Positions 23,954 through 34,760 of a DNA stretch of 64,000 nt are shown one piece after another. The position numbers were made by a program, and so were the translations under genes. This stretch comes from Apteryx mantelli. Taxonomy: Eukaryota > Chordata > Aves > Apterygiformes > Apterygidae. The stretch's first letter is position 1; each line of letters opens with the position of its first letter. The DNA lies in assembly GCF_036417845.1 (NCBI RefSeq), contig NC_089979.1, positions 121,181,415 to 121,245,414 of the forward strand, read 5' to 3'. A model generated the notes under the pieces. It searched no databases. It saw only the letters and a list, made by a program, of their open reading frames with translations, and was not told the DNA's origin.

Positions 23954-25287
23954 AGCAGTTATCTGACTGATTTATGCTTTGCAGAAGGGGAGCTGGTATC
24001 AGGCCAGCTTTCACGGTAATAAACATTTAACTTCAAGTTTAGTAGAACTAAATCCTGTATTTTAAGACAGGAGAGAAAAATCCACTCCTCATCAGTCCTG
24101 AACTTCTCATAGAATTCCTGCTAACACATTTATCTATGAGCTCCTGAACCTTGTAAAGAGCTGCCCATTTGGCAACTCCTTCTCTGGAAATCTGTCTTCT
24201 CTTAGGTGTTCCAAGTCACCAGCAGCCTCTTAGAAGAGTGCGAGGTGAAGAGCAGTAGCAGCCCTCTGTAATAACAACTTTGCAGGTGAACATATCGATA
24301 ATGTTGCACAATACAGAAATCGAAACCAGGCTGTGAGTGCTTCTGTGTCAACTACCGAAAGAAGAAATAACACAGATGTCATTGTGACTAGCCTGTGAAT
24401 GCTCACAGCCAGACATTAGTGTATTTAATTCTGATTCTTTAATTGCTTTGCAAGAGTAGTTGATAAAATTATGTTCTTCTCCAAACTTTCCTGCTCCGTA
24501 GGGAACCTCAAAGGCTTTTCAGCTTTTGCCCATGAAAGAGAGAAAATAGGCCAGAATGTTCTTCCTTCTCCTACGGCAGCAAAGCCAACCCGTATCCTGT
24601 TCAGAATACCACCTTTGTGGCCTCTCTTAACTTGCCCTGGACATCACAACTGGTTTTCCACAGCAAAGGGTGAGAAAGAGGTAGCCATGTAATCATTATT
24701 GCTACAAACAAGGCATTACTTGATAGCATGAATGCAAAAGAGTTGCACTAGATTTTGGCCTAGTGGAGCTGCGGATGAGGTTTAAAATAAAAAATAATAA
24801 GAGAATACATGAGCAGGTGAGACAAGTTAACATTTTTCTGTAATGAAATATTAAAGAATTGTACCAATAAAGTTGGAATTCATCAGTTACATTAAAATGT
24901 CCCCTCTTTCTGTTAAACACTATGAATAATTAGAAGTCTTATTGTTGTATCAGAAGAGTCTAAACCTATGCTTTTTCTCTGTTTTGTGCTTGGGGGGAGA
25001 TGTTTGATAGTTTTCTGTTGTGATAGGGAAGAATGGACTTTACCTCACAGAATACTATCTGTTATAGAGAATAAAGAACTGTGTCTTTAAATGGTGAAGA
25101 TAACAAGATATTTAAGAGTTCTGAGTGTACTTTTATCAGTAAATTCACATTTGCTATAGTACCTTCTCATTCATGTTCTCATAAAAAAAACCCCAAGCAA
25201 ACCACAAACTGTAGCATACTGGGAATATGGGATATTTAATATCTTGTATAATATCAGGGCTGTAAGTGTTGCCAGGAGCCATGGTAT
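23954..25287. other. Unique sequence, no gene recognised
   Basis: AT-rich, with short unassigned frames only (24471-24692 plus, 24702-24920 minus). Confidence 0.5.
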
Positions 25288-25375
25288 TGTTACCAAAAGG
25301 CCCAGACAAGAAAGAGTCTCAAAGGGGGGGGAATGGGGGAACTGTTACCAGCTCAGACAAGAAGGAGTCTCAACA
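25288..25375 (+). repeat. Duplicated 5' motif within the LTR
   Basis: A motif of about 30 bp starting 'tgttacc' and containing cagacaagaa and ggagtctca (with one variant base) occurs at 25288-25324 and again at 25343-25373. Between the copies is a G8 run (25324-25331). Either the LTR 5' end was duplicated internally or two LTR ends lie in tandem. Confidence 0.75.
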
Positions 25376-25921
25376 GGAGCCTCAGACAAACATACCCAAG
25401 GACACCGGTGCAGCTGGGAATGATACATCCTGAGAAAGTACAGATAAATCAGCAGAAGCCAGTGGGAACCAAGGTTAAGAACAAGACAGCTTTTCTCAAA
25501 CAAGGAAGCAGGCCAAGTTGAGACCATGTATGGAAAAGTAGAGCAAAGTTCATGGCAAGACACTGAGTGACACCTCTTCTGACACCACTAGGGACCACCA
25601 GAGGCCACCAGAGACCCCCACAGAAGACCCCCCAGAGACTCAGACAGCATGCGTAATGATTATGTAAATGTAGTAATTAGTTCTAGGAAATAGAATGAAT
25701 ATGTATAATTATTTCTGGAAATTTAATGCATATGCATAGGATAGAGCAATATAAACTTTAGATGATGTGACACACGGTGTGCACGTTGGGTGGAGCTATC
25801 CCCTGTGTACCCAGTGCCGTAATAAAGAGAATGCCTGCTTCTTAATGGTACATTGGTGTTAAGGAGTTTTTCTCCCGATTTTGGTGACAGTTTGTTGTAA
25901 AGTAACATCTCCGACCCCGAC
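25288..25921 (+). mobile_element. Avian endogenous-retrovirus LTR, apparently solitary
   Basis: Typical proviral LTR organisation on the plus strand. It starts with a TG dinucleotide in 'tgttacc', has a long U3-like part with a short degenerate repeat (accaccagag / gccaccagag, about 25585-25650), a TATA-like tataaa at 25750-25755, a poly-A signal aataaa at 25821-25826 and a terminal part with 'attggtgttaaggagttttt'. At 25880-25889 'tttggtgaca' resembles the start of a tRNA-Trp-type primer binding site, as in avian retroviruses, and 'tccgaccccgaca' follows at about 25909-25921. No gag, pol or env remains were seen. No target-site duplication was found, so the limits are uncertain (start 25288 or 25343, end about 25878-25921). 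Class (ERVK- or ERVL-like) is unresolved. The 62-codon frame inside is incidental. Confidence 0.75.
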
Positions 25922-28900
25922 AGCAGAGACTTTTTATTACTGAAACAGTGAGATAGTCTCCTGCTGTGTGTGAAACTTCAGCACAAAAGGAGCTGGGTGT
26001 TCTTAAGCAAACCATTATTTTTAACAAAAGATGTTTTTTCTCTCTCTCAGCCAATTTTGTTGAGAAAAAGTGGCAGACACTTACTGTTAAACAAGCTTTA
26101 GGGTTTTTCTTTCCAAGGAAAATAGCATGAGGCTGGCATAATCAATTGCTATTTGACAGAATGATAGAAATGCACGTGCTATCGAGTAGCTGAAAATCTG
26201 GCAGGAAGCACCAAGAATGGCAAATGACAGCATATTTCAGCATCAGCGTGGCCAAAGTGTTGCACTGAGCTTAATCTTTACATTTGGTGAACAAAATGCA
26301 TTTAAACTGAACCTATATTTCTATGTAAAATGTCATGTTTCATCTAGAACCAAGCCTATGATGGATGAAATATTCTCAACTTGTTTTAGGCTGTGACCTT
26401 TTCTCATTCTATACTTTGCTCTTGGGAAAAAAACAACCAAACAAAAAAAGGCTTGCCAAAACACAAAAAGAGGCTGGTAAGAGGAGAAAGAGTCTTGATC
26501 ACGAGACTCTTGATTCAAAGTATGATGTTGTACTAGTTTATCCTTGCAAAATCATCACCGAGGTATCATTAGATGTGTCCTCCCAGTTCCATCATTGGTA
26601 TAAGGAAAATTATTTTCTTGAATAGTGCAATGCCATTTTAAAACAGTATCTTTATGCTTAAAAGCTGTGACCTGTCATCAGTTTTCACTTTGCCATGATT
26701 TTCATATAGCTAGTTTAGATTTCATCTGTCTTCTAAATTTCCCCACATTAAGTTCAGATATAACAAAGAAAGCTGCAGAGAGCTTCCTTCCCTGTACTGC
26801 AGTCTTGCATCCTCCATCCCTTTTCACCGTATGGAAAGGCAGGATGGTTATGACATCCTGACCAAGGCCTGTTTGCAACCCTGCCACCATGAGGGGATCC
26901 CACATGTGGGGTAGGTCTTATATCACCATTGTGTTGGCTAGTGAAGGCCATATTGGCTACTTGTCCAGGGCTTGAAGATCTATATAGGGCTAAATGAAGC
27001 CAAAATGGTGATACTGTAGTGACAGAGAGGCCCACTCTGTCCCTAACTACTTGCCAGACAATGTAGACACTCGTGAAATGTGGAGTTTGGTACTAGCGAG
27101 ACCTGGTGTGGGGCACTGACCTTAACATTGCCTCACTGAGAAATGCCTCTCTGTGACAACTAATCAGCATGAAATGGAAGCAGCTGTAGCTGTATGTGTT
27201 TTGAACACGGTTACAGAGCCTATAGAGGACCTAAGGCCCCCATCTGTAATGAACTCCCTTGATTTAAGCAGTGCTAATTTTGAATGCGGCCACAAGCTCT
27301 GCAAGTCTTGGGAAGTGCTTGAGGACTGATCTCTGCTGAGCTGCATGGTGCTTTCTAAATAAACTACCTAGTAAAAGATTCAGGCCAGAACCACACCGTT
27401 AGGTACTGAAATCAGTGGATTAGAGACCTAAACTCCACAGGTGGAAGCACAGTTGCCCTAAGCCCCATGTTTCAGTCCACTTATGGTCACAGCTGAACTG
27501 TATCGCTATAAGATGAGAGATGTACTTTGGCATCCCTGGTTGCCACTGTCACTGAAGCCATGAAAACCCTCCCATGATTTTTCTGGGGAGAATGTGGGGG
27601 ATGTTGAATTTTCCTTTGGTAAGTTTCCAACATGGGCAAGTGCCTTTATGCAGAGAAAGGATTATTTTTATTGTTGTCTCTGTTGATTGACTTCCATGTC
27701 ATTAAGCTGGGCTGGCTGTGTGAGCAAGCACAGTAGGGATGCATACACTGGAGAAGGGTAACCGTGCCACCCATGGCACAATGGCTTGGGAACCCCTGAG
27801 CAAGCTGGGCAGGCAAAGCTGAAGCTATTTTTTGTATCTCAGAATCACCAGCCCTTACCACTTTTTGTGATTATCTCCCTTTTATCATTTTTTCAAAGGC
27901 AGAAATTTAGAATAATAAGGATGTTTTTGTCTCTCTGCCATTCTCTCACTTGGCGGCACTTCCCAGGGATGTCAGATAGCAGGTGACACTGAAGTTAATA
28001 CAATCTTGCCAAGTTAATGGCATCAATTTCTGTGTTAGTTATTGCTTGTGACTGTCTTGCTCTGGATAACTCTTGTCCCCTGGGAGCTGCTGGGCACCAG
28101 TTGGTCCCCATGCAGACATGCCACGGCCTGAGTCACTGCGAGGCAACAGTGGCAGGTGGGTACAGGGGACATCGCTTAGTAGGGCCCTACACCAAAAAAG
28201 CCTGGCTAGAAAGCACGACGCCTGCCTTCAGGCTAGTGTGTACCTTCTCCTCTGTCACATTACCCAGTACCTGATCCTAGAGGCACCAGCTGTGACAGCT
28301 TTATGGCTATCTTGTGCCACAAAGCTGTGCTAAAGGATCCCAGGGTGGTTAGGATGGGTGGATCCCATCTTGGTTGAAGCCAAGATGTTGATAGGAAAGC
28401 ACTGTCGCCAAGCTAGTATCTGAAATGGCAAGAGGATTCAAGTATTTTTATTTGCTAAATACTGCTATTGAGGAATGATAAAAAAAACAATATACCAGAT
28501 CAAATTCATGGTGCACCTTTGTTGTAGGATTCATTATGGGATTAGCCAACAGTATGCAGAAGAAAATGGTCTTCACTGCAAAACAGACAGGATTTTTTCC
28601 CCCACAGGATAATTAATGCATGTCAGCTATCCCTCAAACCTTCATGCCTCCAAAAGAATAATAAAAAAAAAAACTTGCAGAGACTAGCATTGCCTCAAGT
28701 TCTGGATTTCTTTCCATGGGGAATTCCAGTCTTTGTTTTGTTTAACAGTGGAAGTAAAATGGGGGAAAGCACGTGAAAATTTTTGAAAAAATATTGTTTA
28801 GAGAAACCACTGTAAATAACTTCCTTTACAAAAGTATCAAAAGACTTTTCTTTGGTTTTTTTTTTTTGATTTTCAGTGCTGCATATAACAATAATAATGC

Positions 28901-31900
28901 AATAGGCAATAAAATTTGAAACAGAAAATTGATCAAAATGAAAAATTGATATGGTCTCTTTGGTACGAATGCTTCAAACTTGTGAAAAATCTTTCCCTCA
29001 CCATTTTTCCAATAAACAAAATTTGGTATCATAGGTACAGTTCTTGGAAAGTTTTGTTTCAGAGAAAATGAGCATCTTCTAATGGAAAACTCTACAGTTG
29101 TAAAATTTTCAACCAGTTCTGCTCAAGACAAGTCTGATGCAACTTTTATGTCAGGTGTTTGGGAGAGTTAAGCACTGTGTTCCCATCCACGGATTAATTT
29201 GCCTACTCTTAGCCAAGGTAAAATTGTCATTGTTCCTTGACAGTTCTGAGTGGGTTATCTGTTGCATTTTAACTACCTCATAGTGAAAACACAGGGCTTT
29301 ACTGACAGCGGAAATAAAACCTTAGACATGTTCTTTAACAATGCATGCGTGGGCTGTGGGAATTGAGGGCACATTTGCTGTCTTTACCTTAAAGAGAAGC
29401 TCAGCTTTCAGAAGTCAGTGAAACATTCATGTAGAGGATGAGTAACAAGGAAGCGCTGAATTTCAAGGTTATTATCCACTGTAAGGGTTCAGATACTGTC
29501 ACACATCACAGGATCGTCTAGCTGATTTGTATAACCATTGTGATCCGAAGCTATAACTGTAGCCCCAGCTGGCTTTTTTTTTAATCTCTTATCATTTTTG
29601 TTTTCTCTAGTATGTTCAGTTCAAGGCAATGATGTACTGGCAGAGGCTGTTTGGAACTGCTGGTTAAAATTTGGCTGCCAAAATGAAGAGTTTTAGAATA
29701 ATTTCCTGGACGGGGTGGAAATCAGCTCCTCTCTGAATAGTATTAAAGCTGCCAAGGCACATCTATTGTGCCTATCCATGACATACATTAGGACCGTATA
29801 CAAAACTAAGAATAGCATCATTGCTGGCAAGAAAAAACACCCAAGTCTCTGTGCTGCCTACTCAGGACCACTATTGTATTCATAGATTCATAACACAATC
29901 TCAGGAAGACATATCTTGCTTTTTTGAATTAGTGATTTCTTAAAAAAAAAATCACAGGAGGAAATGGAGAAATGGACTTGTCCCTAGATCACCGTAGATG
30001 AGAGCTGAATTTTAGGGCTCTATATGTGACCAGTGATCCTGGAAACATCTTAAAAGAAACCAATTTTCAGAAGGTAGTTGATTAGTGCTGTCTGAATATC
30101 AGCCTTCCTCCACATATCTAAGGTTTAAAACAAAGAGGTCGCATCTCACTAGTCACTGCGGAGATCATCTATTTGGTCTCTAAGGCAATTAATACAGGCC
30201 TTTGGTAAGTAACCACGTCAACAAAGTATGAATGTTAGGTGAGCAGATCAATGCTTGCAAAGACAACAGACACTGACTTATGTCAGTTAAAAGGCTTTTA
30301 AAGCAGTAAAAAAAAAGGGGGGGAAAGAAAAAAAGGCAACATTTTTCCTGATGTGTTTTTGAAATTTCTGTCCCCCTGCCCCTTCTACTGCTGGTGATGA
30401 CTGCTGGGCATAAGCCAATTAAGACTTATTGTGGTTATGGGCTCAAGCTGCATAACTTAGTATTATGGGCAGCTTAACAGTACAAGTCATCACTCAAACC
30501 CTGGAGAAAGTATTCTAAAATTAGGACAAGAATGAGCTTTGTATTCTCATCATTCATACTCAAGAAATGCACAAATCAGTGAGCTAAATATTGACTGTGT
30601 AATACTCTGCAGGTAAGCGAGGCAGTCATTTGCTCAGCAGTTACACTCCCACTGCTTTGGACATTAGCACCTGTGTATTTGAGAGAGCATGTTGGCTTGG
30701 AGGGGCGCACTGATTTGCCTTGGTAAGCGTGAGAAGGTCTTTGCTGAGCTCTGCAGCCACCAGAAACAACCATGACAGTTGCAACATGACAATTTGAGAA
30801 CACAGAACAACCCTGCTCCGGATACAAGTGGGGGCGTTTAGAAAAGCTGTTTAAATCTGTGGCCTCTAACATCTTGGCTTGCATTTGTACTTCTGTGTCC
30901 TGTTGGAGGACTATGACAGATTCACTCATGTATGTCGGGTTGCAACTGTCTCACCGAGGCCTGCATAAAAGGATATGAAACTACTCCTGATGATCATAAA
31001 GTTCTGATTTTGCTGAAGTTATAGAAGCTGGGAGTTTTAATGATACATTTGCATCCTCCTTTTGTGCTAACTGCAATGTGTATAGTCACACATGCAAGGT
31101 CTGATAATCTTTATTTGTCGGAATTAAGGTGGCTGACGGAGTGATGCTAATTCTGACCACTTTCGGTCATTCATTTAATTCAAACACCTAGTGGTCTGTG
31201 TGAGCTTCTTAGCTCCCATAACTAAGCAGCCCTTGAGTCATAACGATACGAGTTGTTGCTAAACAGGAACATCTCTCTCCTCTCTCTTTTCTAAACAAGC
31301 CTTGGACCACTGAAGATATTCTGATGCCACCCACAGGAGGAAGCAGGTACTTCTAGCAGCTCTGTCCTTTACAGCAGCTCTCTGTCCTGCTAAGTAAGGG
31401 TGCTTTAGCAATATTAGCAGGAGCTAGCAGGTAATATTAGCAAGCAGAGGAAATGTCAAGGCGCGTAGCTGTGTGGGCACATAACTGTGGGGTGATATTC
31501 AAGGCCTTTGCCACATTCGTGCCTCAGAATGGGCAGTATGATTTGAATGCTGGAGCCTAAGGTAGCAAACAGAAATCCCATTTTCAGTGTTCATCCTGAA
31601 TTGGTTAAGCACAGGTCTGGGTTGGATCCTGCTCCGTCTTCTCAGGTAGTCCTTCCTGCAGGACATCCTGGCTTTCTTAGTGTTTTTCTGTAGTGCTGTG
31701 TTGAACATCTGATGTCCTGCCAGGCAGGGAGACTGTGTCCTGGTACCAGGAACAGATATAGCATGTTGTTGCGGCTCCTGGCCATGACACAGCAGGCAGA
31801 GTCTAGAAACGAGCCACCTTCCCCAGCAGTTCTTCTGGAATAACACAGACCTGCCTTTGTAATCACACATTGATCTCCACGGATGCTTGACCAACATATT

Positions 31901-32869
31901 TCAATGCTTTCCTTCTCTTTGAGCTTGGACTTTCCAGCTGTATTGGCACAATACTGCTGTTAGTAAATACTGCCGTTAGTAAACTCAAAGATTTGTAAGA
32001 TGCAAGTAAAACTAAGGCAAGCCTTGGCTTTCTGGAGAACTTGATTAGTTCTGTAGTTAGGATATTAGGCACTAGGTGCTCTAAATAAGGAAGAAAATCG
32101 CAGCTTTACATTTGCAAAAAATAGTAACAGAGAAGAGCTAAGTGGAAAAGACAAGGGAAATCAGTGTTCATGACAGTGAATTATGTAAATCTCACTGTGC
32201 TATAAAGGTAAATTAAGTTTACTTCTGTGGGTGCATAAATACAGTGACTGATCTTTGATTTTAATGCTGTGAACAAATTACTGATCAGCATGTTTTGCAT
32301 GAAATGCTCAGTAAAATGCTGCTTTTAATTTGTACTTTATCCACACTGAGAAAAATTCAGGTTTACAGTGTATATTTCTAACATGTGCTTTCAATGCTGG
32401 CAGCATGATGTTAAAGTCTCTAATTAGAGAGCCAGGGCTTTCTGGCAGAGGAATTCAGCTACACTGCCAGTTGTTATTGTTGCTTTTAATATGGAAGGCT
32501 TGTGATGAGTGTCCCTGGTCTGGGCTAGTGAATGCATTTGATTGCCTGCTTTCTTTGTTTCACACCTTGCAGTGCTCAGGAGCAGTACTACAGGATTTGC
32601 CAGCTCAGCAAACACCTGACATTAAGTTGAGAGCATAAGAATGATTTCTGTTCCTTTCCTTTAAAATTTACTTTGCTAGAGAAATCTTCCTTTCAAAATG
32701 TTGTGTGTATGTCTTCATGTCTATTTGGGAGAGGATTGCATGCAACCACAGCAACTCTCTCTCAGCGCCTATGCTGTGGGAGCTCTATCACTGTCAAATC
32801 CGTGTGCCTCACAGAGGCTTATGAATTTATCTTCATCAAATTGTCATGAGGGAGGGGGGAGAAATTAGA
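25922..32869. other. Long unique stretch, no gene recognised
   Basis: About 7 kb without a recognised gene or well-preserved transposon. The largest open frames are on the minus strand (30576-30929, 117 codons; 31499-31897, 132 codons) and show no motif or signal I recognise. Small T/A runs occur (for example 28857-28868 and 29941-29950). Nothing else is supported. Confidence 0.5.
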
Positions 32870-32945
32870 TTATACAGATGGGGAGCTATGGCACGAAGAT
32901 GCTGTATCCCACAAACATTTAGGCACATGTTTAACTGACAAGTGC
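32870..32945 (-). repeat. MIR-like relic plus sauropsid repeat words
   Basis: 'tatacagatggggagctatg' then gcacgaagatg resembles antisense MIR (tttacagatggggaaactga, ggcacagaga). Directly after it, 'catttaggcacatgtttaac' matches a repeat word common in sauropsids (catttaagcacatgcttaac). Two old fragments may abut. Confidence 0.4.
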
Positions 32946-33559
32946 AAATCCAATTCTGTGGGTAATCTGAGGATCTCGGGGAAGTCAGCCAGACCCTTCA
33001 CAGGACCACACCTCAGCGTTGCCACAACTGCTTGGTAGATCAAGAACTGAGTGGTTGCCATGGGTGGGCAAAGTCAAACAGTGAATCCCGATGTCCCAAA
33101 TCCTCGTGCTGTGTTTTAACTATAAGAACTATTTTCTGCTTGGTGGGGGCTGTCCTGTCCCTTCTCCTTCTTAGGACATCTATAGGGCACTGCATAATTA
33201 ATGGGAGCCCTGATGCCAGGAGTAAATGTGTTCCCTCAGCAAGTAGCCACATCCTGCTATTGTGCAAGCTGGCACTGCTGCTTCCCCAGCCTGGGGGCCC
33301 GGATGCATTTGTACGGCTCTCCTGCCTGCGGAGGTCGCAGCCTCGGCTCAGCAGAGTTCAGCCATATGCTTAGCTTGAATCAATAAGGCTCGTTGGAAAT
33401 ACTGGCTGGACTTATACTTAAACCTGTGCTCATGGCTTCTCAGCAGTGCAAGGAGAACTGCATTTTTCCACCTGGGGATCACATTAGCTGAAATAGCCCT
33501 TGTCTCCAGAAAACATTATTGATTCTGGCTGGAAGGGAAGAGACGTGCGTGAGGGAGAC
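32946..33559. other. Sequence upstream of the CpG island
   Basis: GC content rises towards the island. Overlapping frames on both strands (33032-33373 plus, 33040-33267 minus) have no family resemblance. An RFX-like half-site 'gttgccatgg' lies at about 33055, which is weak evidence alone. Confidence 0.4.
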
Positions 33560-34431
33560 CCAGAGCACCTCCAGCACTGACCCTGCCCGAGCTCCTTGGC
33601 TCGGACAGTCTCTGCTGCCCCTGCTCTGGCAGTGGGACACGGACGAACAAAGTGACATGGTCAGGGCCGGGCACATGTGCTTCCCACGGCCGCACAGGCA
33701 GCCCTTGCCGGGGCCGAGGAGCCCTGGGCCCCTCTGGGACAGGGATGCTGGCGGGATCCCGCCCTGGAGACGTTTCGGTACCGCCACCCCTCTAGGCACC
33801 TCTCTGCTGTGGCGTTGCCGAAAGCTGCCTCCTGCGTGCGCTTTGACGCCTTCTGTGGCTCGCTCCCCTCGGCTTTTTATGGCCGGGGCTGAGTTTTTTG
33901 TGAAGGCCGGAGGCCTGGCGCGAAGCCCAGCTGTGCCAGCTGCCAGGGCAGGGAGCTGGGCCGGGAGGCTGGGGCCGGGCTGGGCGCGGGGCGGCGGCGA
34001 GCGGGCGGGGACGGGACACTAACGTGGCGGCCTCGCTATCAGCCGCTCGGCCGCCACGGCCCGTCCCGCGCCTCTCGCCACCTCGTCGCGGGCACGCGGC
34101 TCGGCCGGGCCGCAGGCGGCGGCCCCGCGGCGGGCTGCGGAGGCCGCGTGCCCGCCAGGGCCCCCAGGGGGCGCTGCCGCGGGCTCCGCCGCTCCGGCTC
34201 CGCCGCCGCGCCGGGGCCGGGGCGGCTCCGGGCGCGGGGGGGCGCCCGGCGCGTCAAGGCGGGCGCGCCCGCCTCCTCCCTCCCCTCCCCTGCGCGGCGG
34301 CGGTGGAGCTGCCGGTCTCCCTCGCTCCTCTTCACATGGAGCTCGCCCTGCCGCGGGGACAGCACTCCTGTCCTCCCGCCAGCCGCTGAGAGGGGGACCC
34401 GGCGCGCGCGAAGGGGGCTCCCCGCCGCCGG

Positions 34432-34442
34432 GAGGCAGGTAG
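34432..34442 (+). other. Candidate splice donor 1
   Basis: 'gaggcaggtaggg' at about 34431-34443 fits the donor pattern AG|GTRRG within the CpG island. Competes with the site near 34732. No transcript evidence. Confidence 0.3.
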
Positions 34443-34522
34443 GGGCGGGCGGCGGCGCGGAGGGAGAGTTTGGGCGGCGGGGGGCTCGCGCGGCCGTTGG
34501 CGGCGGCGCTCCGCCCCGCCCG

Positions 34523-34537
34523 GCCGTTAGTAACGGC
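34523..34537. promoter_or_regulatory. Perfect 15-nt palindrome with two MYB-type half-sites
   Basis: gccgttagtaacggc reads the same on both strands around its central base. Each arm holds TAACGG, which fits the MYB-family recognition core YAACKG. Its place inside the CpG island makes a promoter role plausible, but this is inference. Confidence 0.45.
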
Positions 34538-34726
34538 GCGGCGCGCGCCGGGACGGGACGGGGAGGCGGGCAGGGGAGCGGGGCGCCTCGCAGCCCGCTC
34601 TCCCGCCGTCCGCTCTGCCGGCGTTTCGCTTGCCTCGGCCGCTTCTCCCTGCTGGGCAGTTCCGGCGAGGTCTTGGGTGCCCCCGAGGCGGGAGAGGCGG
34701 CTTCTCTGGCTCGCTTGTGAAGGCAT

Positions 34727-34740
34727 CGCAGGTAACTTCT
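34727..34740 (+). other. Candidate splice donor 2
   Basis: 'catcgcaggtaactt' places CAG|GTAACT, a good donor pattern, at the 3' edge of the CpG island. It would end a first exon carrying most of the GC-rich sequence. Confidence 0.35.
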
Positions 34741-34760
34741 CCTGCAGCCGGCAGCGGCTA

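Larger units (their letters stand above)
33560..34760. promoter_or_regulatory. CpG island, probable gene promoter and non-coding first exon
   Basis: The only strongly CpG-rich block in the window, densest from about 33950 to 34690. GC-box (SP1-type) words recur, such as 'gcggggcggcgg' near 33985, 'gggccggggcggctcc' near 34212, 'aggggcgggcgg' at 34441 and 'ccgccccgcccgg' at 34510. No TATA box was seen, so a dispersed start is expected. Candidate plus-strand splice donors lie at 34436 and 34732, compatible with a non-coding first exon read rightwards, but minus-strand or bidirectional use cannot be excluded. Long frames exist on both strands (for example 34039-34953 minus, 304 codons; 34148-34720 plus, 190 codons). 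They are Pro/Arg/Ala/Gly-rich, mutually overlapping and best explained by the lack of AT-rich stop codons. The gene served is unknown. Confidence 0.8.

Noticed and set aside
25333-25521. 62-codon frame inside the LTR
   Set aside because: Lies in U3-like sequence, and LTRs of this type do not normally encode protein there.
30576-30929. 117-codon minus-strand frame
   Set aside because: No family resemblance. Length is within chance expectation for a 64-kb window.
31499-31897. 132-codon minus-strand frame
   Set aside because: No recognised motif, an overlapping frame of similar quality in another register and no flanking splice or poly-A pattern.
34148-34720. 190-codon plus-strand frame in the CpG island
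   Set aside because: Same explanation as the minus-strand frame. Composition is biased and no motif is visible.
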